11,540 nt of DNA, taken from JAZKFT01 sp043760535 (GTDB lineage Bacteria > Bacteroidota > Bacteroidia > Chitinophagales > Chitinophagaceae). The stretch is from assembly GCA_043760535.1 (NCBI GenBank), contig JAYUOV010000201.1, positions 1 through 11,540 of the forward strand, read 5' to 3'. Made by a program: the position numbers and the translations under genes. Of the stretch, positions 5,927 to 11,540 are shown one piece after another. Every line of letters starts with the position of its first letter. The first letter of the stretch is position 1. The notes beneath the pieces are model-generated. The model had not been told where the DNA came from and did not search any database. It saw only the letters and a list, made by a program, of their open reading frames with translations.

Positions 5927-8482
5927 TTATTTTATATTAATACTCTTACTTTCACCGGGGTTCAATATTATATTGTTCAATTTTTCAAAACCAATTCCTG
6001 ACAATTCCATTTTGTTTAGGGTAAGTTGGCCGTAAAGTACCTCTAACGTAGCAGTATTGTTTTTTACTTTACAAGTTCCCCAGGCGGCACCGTTGCTCCA
6101 AAAATAAGTGCCAGGTGCCGAGGTAAAAGTCATCGACTTTTCTATGCCATTATAATTGAATTTGCTGAGTGCGATGGGTGCCGACCAAGCAGCCATGGCT
6201 CTTGCATAATGGTGTCCGCATTCGGGCTCATCAAACGGATTGCGCCTCTCACCATCAAAACGATCACGAATGGCTTTGATACATTTCAGTCCACTTTCAA
6301 TTTGGCCTTCCTGCAGCATACCAATGGCTGCTACATATTCAAAACCCGACATAGATTCTGCAAAATATGGAAACGGAACTTTTAAACGCCCTTTTGGCCA
6401 GCTTGCCATAATCAAACCCGACTCTTTATCCATTACATACGAACGCATGTTGTTGAATACATTATTGAAACTGGGAACAAAGTTATTTTTCATCACTGTT
6501 TTTAATGCCGTTTGCACGTTTTCCTTTTTTGCCAAATACCCCAACCCACACACATGCGCCATATACTGACCTACCAACTGATCTACCAAACAGCCTGAGC
6601 CTAATTGATAATCAGGAATCTTTACTTTTGGATCGCTCATATCAAGGTATTCAAAAGTTCGTGGGCTGGTAATTTTGTGCTCGTAATAAGAGCCATTAAA
6701 CAGATTTTTATCAACCCACGCACTGCCTTTAACATGTATATCATCGCATTTTTTTGCAAAATCTATATCGCCTATGGCCAAGGCCATTTTGGAGCAAGCC
6801 TTTAATGCACCAAAATACCAGAATTGCATTTGAGGGTTAGGGCCATAGTAATCAACATCCATAGTATTGTGCTGCTTTCCCTCCTGCACACCGTCTGCAT
6901 TGCTGTCCCATCCTTTTTCTATCCATGCATAAGACATGGCGGCTTTTACTTTTGGCCAGTATTTTTTCAAAAATTCAGGATCACCCGAAAGTATATAATC
7001 ACGGTAAAATCGCATAATGGTTCCCATTTGACCATCGGCCGCAGCTACATGGTCCGTAGTAGCATTCAGTTCTAGCGGTAATTCTACACGGTTACGTAAT
7101 TTTCCATCACCACGAGTGCCATAAGTAAACTCCACATCACGCATGGTACGAGCCAAATCGCCAAATAAAAACGATGTGGCTGTCTCGTAATTCCAAACGT
7201 GGGTACAACTACCTGCACAGGATCCAATTTCGTCCATAATACCTTCCCAGCCAAGCATTTGGCCAGATGGAATACGAAATACGGTTTGAGATCGCAGGGT
7301 AGAAAGGTTAAACAAAGCAGCTTCTTTTACTACCTCTGGTATGGATGAACTCATAAACGCCTTAACGAATTTTAGAGATTGCGATTCGTAGTTGGCTAGT
7401 TTGGGTGCTTCCTTTTCAATTACATCCCATGCATTTGTATATTGAGTGGTGTAATAATTTCCTATTACTTGTTTACTATCGTTGCTCCAATTTAGCCTAT
7501 TGGGAAAATGCCATGTTATATAAAAAGTAAAAATTTGTGTTGATTTGGCTGGTATCATTTTTTTAACTGCAAGTGATGCCATAGGGTTATCGTCCTCTAG
7601 TTTGTTTTTGTCGGTAAGCAAGCCATCGGCACTAAAGTCATCCCAAAAATCTAAAGTGGCATTTTCCCATTTATTTGCAGTTGATGTGCGCCTATAAGTA
7701 ACCTGATTACGATCGGGTGTTGTAAGCGCAATGGTTCCCCAGGCTGCATCTGTATTGTCTACACTGTCGCTGGTCATATAAATACCTTTCAGTTGGTTGT
7801 TCTCCCGATAGCTATTAATATTCATTTTAGCACCAACAGGAATAACATCACCTTTCCAATCTTTTCTGTTCTTGCTGCCGTCCATGCCAATGAAGTTGCG
7901 CATGGTTCCGCATACTGCTACTTCCATCGGCTGATCCGTATTATTTTTTACTTCGTATGTAAGCACTGCTATGGGTATGCTTGATGCTGCAGTGTTTCCA
8001 GGGATTAAAGGATTGAACCCTTTTATTTTCACAGAAATGGGCATTACATCGTCGCTTAAATTTACTTGCCCAAAAGGATACGCTGCATCGAAAGAAGCAT
8101 TTGAGAAACGCGGCATTCCATGCTGGTTAACCGGACGACCCTCGTAATGTTGGTATTCGCTTGGATGAAAAGGACCTAATAATGCTTTAGTAATGGCAGG
8201 CTTACCCCTGGGCTTAACAAACACCGAAAAAAAAGGTGCATTGTTTCCCTTTAGGGTTGAACTAAACTTTATTCCGGGCCTGTTCATGATTTGCCAGTCT
8301 CGTAATTCGCCTCGGCCACCCAGCGATACCGTTCCGGTACCAATACCACCCAAAGGCAAAGCCACATTGAGTAAATGATTTTGGTCGTAATGTTTTAGGA
8401 TAGGCCAATTAGCACTACTATTTTGTGCAAAAATTGTAGAACCACACATGTAAATAATTGATACTAGAAATACACGATTCAT
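5927..8482 (-). CDS. Secreted GH116/DUF608-type glycosidase (beta-glucosidase-like)
   Basis: An 851-residue secreted enzyme. A signal peptide is visible (MNRVFLVSIIYMCGSTIFA, cut before Q20) with no lipobox, so it is probably periplasmic. An N-terminal beta-sandwich domain of the GH116 type covers about 35-335 (LPLGGIGTGTVSLGGRGELRDW at its start). An (alpha/alpha)6 catalytic domain covers about 365-775, and a short beta-rich tail closes the chain. Catalytic-domain landmarks are GWEGIMDE (411-418), CTHVWNYE (426-433), DGQMGTIMRFYRDY (483-496), NTMDVDYYGPN (539-549) and ESMSGFEY (709-716). By comparison with GBA2 and bacterial GH116 enzymes, the nucleophile should be a glutamate in the 413-418 segment and the acid/base an aspartate at 542 or 544. 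Family members cleave beta-glucosides, beta-xylosides or beta-GlcNAc; the substrate here is open. I chose the ATG at 8482; two earlier in-frame ATGs (8506, 8527) would put a lysine-rich tail before an otherwise normal signal peptide. Confidence 0.85.
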   Translation of the reverse strand: MNRVFLVSIIYMCGSTIFAQNSSANWPILKHYDQNHLLNVALPLGGIGTGTVSLGGRGELRDWQIMNRPGIKFSSTLKGNNAPFFSVFVKPRGKPAITKALLGPFHPSEYQHYEGRPVNQHGMPRFSNASFDAAYPFGQVNLSDDVMPISVKIKGFNPLIPGNTAASSIPIAVLTYEVKNNTDQPMEVAVCGTMRNFIGMDGSKNRKDWKGDVIPVGAKMNINSYRENNQLKGIYMTSDSVDNTDAAWGTIALTTPDRNQVTYRRTSTANKWENATLDFWDDFSADGLLTDKNKLEDDNPMASLAVKKMIPAKSTQIFTFYITWHFPNRLNWSNDSKQVIGNYYTTQYTNAWDVIEKEAPKLANYESQSLKFVKAFMSSSIPEVVKEAALFNLSTLRSQTVFRIPSGQMLGWEGIMDEIGSCAGSCTHVWNYETATSFLFGDLARTMRDVEFTYGTRGDGKLRNRVELPLELNATTDHVAAADGQMGTIMRFYRDYILSGDPEFLKKYWPKVKAAMSYAWIEKGWDSNADGVQEGKQHNTMDVDYYGPNPQMQFWYFGALKACSKMALAIGDIDFAKKCDDIHVKGSAWVDKNLFNGSYYEHKITSPRTFEYLDMSDPKVKIPDYQLGSGCLVDQLVGQYMAHVCGLGYLAKKENVQTALKTVMKNNFVPSFNNVFNNMRSYVMDKESGLIMASWPKGRLKVPFPYFAESMSGFEYVAAIGMLQEGQIESGLKCIKAIRDRFDGERRNPFDEPECGHHYARAMAAWSAPIALSKFNYNGIEKSMTFTSAPGTYFWSNGAAWGTCKVKNNTATLEVLYGQLTLNKMELSGIGFEKLNNIILNPGESKSINIK

Positions 8483-9529
8483 ATTATATTTTTTTATATT
8501 AATCATCAATTGCTTTTTAAACTTCAAAATACTTTTCTCTCAATTACTATAGTATCATTATAAGTACATGGGCATACAAACATGCTTTGAATCTTACAAA
8601 TTGGCTTTATTCCAAATTTTAGCTATAAAGATAAAATAGTCGAAATTTCCTTACATCGGTAACACAAAAGTACTCTGATCAAAAAATGGGATATCACTAT
8701 TTAGCCCAATGAATAGCTTTTAACATTCAGTCTAATTACCCATAATACAAACATCCGTTAACGACTTTGCAGCGTTTGAAATCTACCCAGTGAGTCCCGA
8801 ATTTTTTGCGTTGGTTTTACCTTTTGGCTTTTACTCAGCAGGTGCTTCGGATCATTTATCTGTAAATATTCGTTTAACTGTTCCTATCATTATTAAATAA
8901 TCTTTGGTTAAAAACCAGCGTTATTAGTTGTATTATTTTCTGAGAATAAATTTGACAAGACTTACCATTTTGTTCTCTAAAAAAAGGACACTTGTCGGCT
9001 TATTTTTCCGTTTGGTCGTATGCTTTCGATATAGGTATAGAAATTTTACTGTTTATCGGCTACAGCCACATTAGCTCGGGTAAACATATAAATATCTGAA
9101 ACCACAATAAAAATAATTATTTTTTTCGTAATACAACAGTTTCGACCGTTTCAATAAATTTATTATACATTTTTTCTTTACTTTAAATACATAGTAAGTT
9201 AATCAATTTTCCAATCAATTAATTTTTTTTCGGCATAACTTAATATTAATTATGCATTTGCATATTAACACTGCCAAATTTATTGGGTTTAAACAAGGGT
9301 TTTCCTTTTTATAATCGCCAAGCCAATAATGTTTTCCGTTTTGAAAAAGTGTAGCACCACCCTCACATTTATAGGGTTACTTTCTGTATCATTACATATA
9401 GATCTAAAGTATATATTGTTTATGGTTTGCAGGTTAAGGCAAAATTGATTAAATAAATACCAAATAAGGAAATATAAATTACAGTTATTATTATGACACA
9501 ATAGATTATAAGCCTAGTAAATAAATGTA
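8483..9529. other. 1.05-kb gap between the two glycosidase genes; no intact gene
   Basis: This is a very AT-rich stretch between two genes on the same strand. A minus-strand TACTTTTG at 8665-8672 fits the Bacteroidota -7 box and could drive the GH116-like gene with a leader of about 175 bases, but no -33 box sits at the usual distance. Several short minus-strand open pieces with protein-like composition lie between 8758 and 9170 (separate entry). An AT-only inverted repeat (arms 9517-9524 and 9530-9537) overlaps the fucosidase stop codon and is too weak to call a terminator. The size of the gap suggests that the fucosidase and the downstream pair are separate transcription units. Confidence 0.5.
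8758..9170 (-). pseudogene. Possible decayed gene (coding-like fragments)
   Basis: Three minus-strand pieces look more like protein than the surrounding DNA. The first is a short ATG-started peptide at 9170-9117 (MYNKFIETVETVVLRKK, then stop). The second is an open piece around 9049-8973 containing FYTYIESIRPNGKISRQVSF. The third is a 41-codon piece at 8883-8758 containing LNEYLQINDPKHLLSKSQ and KIRDSLGRFQTLQSR, ended by TAA and lacking any ATG, GTG or TTG start. They lie in order but in different frames with stops between them, as expected of an old broken gene. I do not recognise the family, and chance cannot be excluded. Confidence 0.2.
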
Positions 9530-11224
9530 TTATTTACCTCTGTACAAAATGAATTCACAAAGGCTTGGACTCTCTTTTACATTTTGTAAAATCAATCTGA
9601 ATCTTTGAGCTTTCACCGTTGAGAATTGTTCAGTACTGCCAGTTCCATCGGTGGTAGATTTTAAAATTCTTTCCCATGTATTTCCTTTCCAGTACTGCAA
9701 TTCGTGGTCTTGTTTAATATTAGACCATGGATGCCACGGTTCTATTAACGCTAAAGCCTCTATGTTGTATGGGGCTCCTAAATCAAATTCAACCGTTGCC
9801 GTTTTACTTCCCTTTGCTGCTTTCCATATAGTAGATGGTTCGCCGTCGGTTAAAGATTTTAATTGGGTAGTTGGATCAAAAGAAGAAGCAGTAGCCAACT
9901 TATTTAAAGTGGGTATTGGTAAAACCTTTGGTTCTCCTTCGAATTCTACAACAATTACTGATGAAGCCTTGTCTGGCGAAAATGCTGGCACTGTGATTGT
10001 ACTACTTGTGGCTGAATTAGATATTTTTAAACTGTTTGTTTTATCAGCCAATAAATAAGCCTTCGTTATTTTGTTGGAAAAAGGGATAGTGAGCAGTTTA
10101 TTGGTTGGCCAGTCAAATACATGTAAATAAATTATTTGATTTTTTCTGGTTGCCCTGCCAAAAGACAAGTAGGGAAACGGATTGGCTGTTGTTCCATAAA
10201 TAGATTCGCCATTTACATTAAGCCATTCACCCATATCCTTTAAATTCTGTTGACAAACTTCTGGTATTATACCGTATTGATTGGGGCCTACATTTAATAA
10301 AAAATTTCCACCTTTGCTGGTAATATCTATCAGTTTGTGCAATAGCTCTTTTGTGCTTTTCCATGTGTCGTCAAATGCATTGTAACCCCAATGGCCATTC
10401 ATAGTCATACATACTTCCCAATTTTTTCCGGGGAAACCAGTAGCAGGAATATATTGTTCAGGTGTTTCCAAATCGCCTCCCATACCTGCACCTAAGCGAT
10501 TATTAGAAATTAGGTTAGGGAATAGCTTCAATTCGTTAGCTAGTTTCTCACTCATTTCTTTTGTCATGTTTACGGGAGTATCCCACCACAATACTGCCAC
10601 ATCACCATAATTGTTTAAAATTTCTCTTACTTGAGGCACTGCAATGCGGTCTATATAATCAGCCATGCTCCCAATATGTGTACTATCCCATTCATTGTTG
10701 CCCATAACTGCACCGCCGGGATGATACCAATCTTGCGCCTGAGAATAATAGAAGCCCAATTTCATATCATACTTTCTGCATGCTTCAGCCAACTCCTTTA
10801 GTACATCTCTTTTGAAAGGTGTGGCATCTACAATATTATGATTACTAACCTTTGAATGATACATGGCAAAGCCGTCGTGATGCTTACTGGTGATTACGAT
10901 ATACTTTTGTCCAGCGGCTTTGGCAAGTTTTACCCAATCTTCAGCATTAAACTTTACAGGATTAAATTGTTTTGCTAAATCAACATAGCTTGCTCTAGAA
11001 ATTGAAGCCGTCTTCATTATCCACTCACCATGATTTGTTTTTTCATCCCACTTACAGGCAGCCTGTGCATAAATTCCCCAGTGAATAAACATGCCAAACT
11101 TAGCATCCTTCCACCATTGCATTTTTGGGTCATCTACTTTGCCTTTTACAGTACCATCACCATTTTGAGAAATAGAAAATAAATTCAATAGAATTAATAC
11201 ACCCAGCATTACTACTTTTTTCAT
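9530..11224 (-). CDS. Secreted GH29 alpha-L-fucosidase with C-terminal F5/8C-like module
   Basis: A 564-residue exo-glycosidase that removes terminal alpha-L-fucose with retention of configuration. A signal peptide (residues 1 to about 20, MKKVVMLGVLILLNLFSIS) without a lipobox sends it to the periplasm or outside. The GH29 TIM barrel covers about 33-345: KFGMFIHWGIY at 42-52, SKHHDGFAMY at 113-122 with the fucose-binding histidine pair H115/H116, KLGFYYS at 155-161, the nucleophile D215 in VLWWDTP, an acid/base candidate in ETPEQY (E253 or E256), and WEVCMTMNGHWGY at 269-281. A beta-sandwich follows (about 350-430). The last 120 residues or so (LNKLATASS from 440, then SLTDGEPSTIW and VEFDLG) resemble a discoidin/F5-8C (CBM32-like) module that may bind the glycan. 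The ATG at 11224 gives a clean signal peptide. It is the first gene of the sugar cluster in the window; linkage preference cannot be read from the sequence. Confidence 0.92.
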   Translation of the reverse strand: MKKVVMLGVLILLNLFSISQNGDGTVKGKVDDPKMQWWKDAKFGMFIHWGIYAQAACKWDEKTNHGEWIMKTASISRASYVDLAKQFNPVKFNAEDWVKLAKAAGQKYIVITSKHHDGFAMYHSKVSNHNIVDATPFKRDVLKELAEACRKYDMKLGFYYSQAQDWYHPGGAVMGNNEWDSTHIGSMADYIDRIAVPQVREILNNYGDVAVLWWDTPVNMTKEMSEKLANELKLFPNLISNNRLGAGMGGDLETPEQYIPATGFPGKNWEVCMTMNGHWGYNAFDDTWKSTKELLHKLIDITSKGGNFLLNVGPNQYGIIPEVCQQNLKDMGEWLNVNGESIYGTTANPFPYLSFGRATRKNQIIYLHVFDWPTNKLLTIPFSNKITKAYLLADKTNSLKISNSATSSTITVPAFSPDKASSVIVVEFEGEPKVLPIPTLNKLATASSFDPTTQLKSLTDGEPSTIWKAAKGSKTATVEFDLGAPYNIEALALIEPWHPWSNIKQDHELQYWKGNTWERILKSTTDGTGSTEQFSTVKAQRFRLILQNVKESPSLCEFILYRGK

Positions 11225-11540
11225 TTGTATATTTTATCATTATAAATAAACCTATTATTATATTATTATACTTTAATAAACTATTTCATATTCAATTTGT
11301 TTATTTTAATTTGAAAATTGTTTCTACTTTCATGTGCTATTTAATCGTATTCAAACCAATATTTTTCTTTTAAATTACTGCAAAACAAAATGATAAATAC
11401 ACCTACATTGGGTAAAAGTATTGGATTATGGTAATACAGTTTAGTTTAGGGCATCTCTAAAAACCAAAAATTATTAATGTATTATATTTAATAATATATA
11501 AGTAACTCATTTCTATTGAATTATGTGTATATTCGAGGAT
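11225..11540. other. Upstream region of the fucosidase gene, no gene seen
   Basis: These 316 very AT-rich bases run to the right edge. The minus strand has a one-mismatch -7-like string TAGGTTTA at 11254-11247, 22 bases before the start codon, but no TTTG at a fitting distance. I see no operator-like palindrome, open frame or RNA gene. The fucosidase promoter is presumably here. Confidence 0.45.

Noticed and set aside
9289..9501. 70-codon minus-strand open frame downstream of the fucosidase
   Set aside because: Composition is dominated by N, I, F and L as expected of AT-rich non-coding DNA, with no motif or plausible start context.
9517..9537. Inverted repeat at the fucosidase stop codon as a terminator
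   Set aside because: The eight-base arms are nearly all A and T, so the hairpin would be very weak, and no T-tract follows on the minus strand.
9651..10058. 135-codon plus-strand open frame opposite the fucosidase C-terminal module
   Set aside because: It lies wholly antisense to a well-supported gene, has no recognisable motif and is explained as a shadow frame.

Overview
The window reads as chromosomal DNA of a Gram-negative member of the Bacteroidota, probably close to the Chitinophagaceae. The signs are AT-rich DNA, weak or absent Shine-Dalgarno sequences, TAnnTTTG-like -7 boxes, secreted glycosidases with Bacteroidota-style sequences, and short GC-rich palindromes between genes. The phylum call rests on overall sequence character, not on a marker gene.

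Left part (1-2860, all minus strand): the first codons of a small unrecognised protein run off the left edge. Then come a class I PLP aminotransferase of the aspartate aminotransferase type (231-1424), a classical short-chain dehydrogenase/reductase (1930-2724), a perfect bidirectional hairpin terminator (2751-2785) and a tRNA-Asp(GTC) gene (2787-2860). These are ordinary housekeeping genes. A near-perfect 34-base palindrome lies directly behind the aminotransferase stop codon.

Middle (3022-5348): one plus-strand gene encodes a five-helix membrane protein with an extracytoplasmic alkaline-phosphatase-superfamily domain (LTA synthase/MdoB-like phosphoglycerol or phosphoethanolamine transferase). 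It converges on the minus-strand sugar genes. The junction holds a composite structured element (5040-5176) made of two copies of a GTTCC/GGAAC palindrome in opposite orientation around a third hairpin.

Right part (5349-11224, all minus strand): a carbohydrate cluster. In transcription order it has a secreted GH29 alpha-L-fucosidase with a C-terminal F5/8C-like carbohydrate-binding module, about 1.05 kb without a convincing gene but with coding-like scraps, a secreted GH116/DUF608-type glycosidase, and, 8 bases after it, a lipoprotein whose body matches the RbsD/FucU sugar mutarotase (pyranase) family. The inferred picture is envelope-localised removal of sugars from a glycan by two exo-glycosidases, with a membrane-anchored mutarotase converting the anomer of the released sugar before uptake. 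The lipid-anchored mutarotase is the most interesting item, because classical RbsD and FucU proteins are cytoplasmic. No SusC/SusD pair, transporter or regulator is visible, so the cluster may continue past the right edge or may stand alone.
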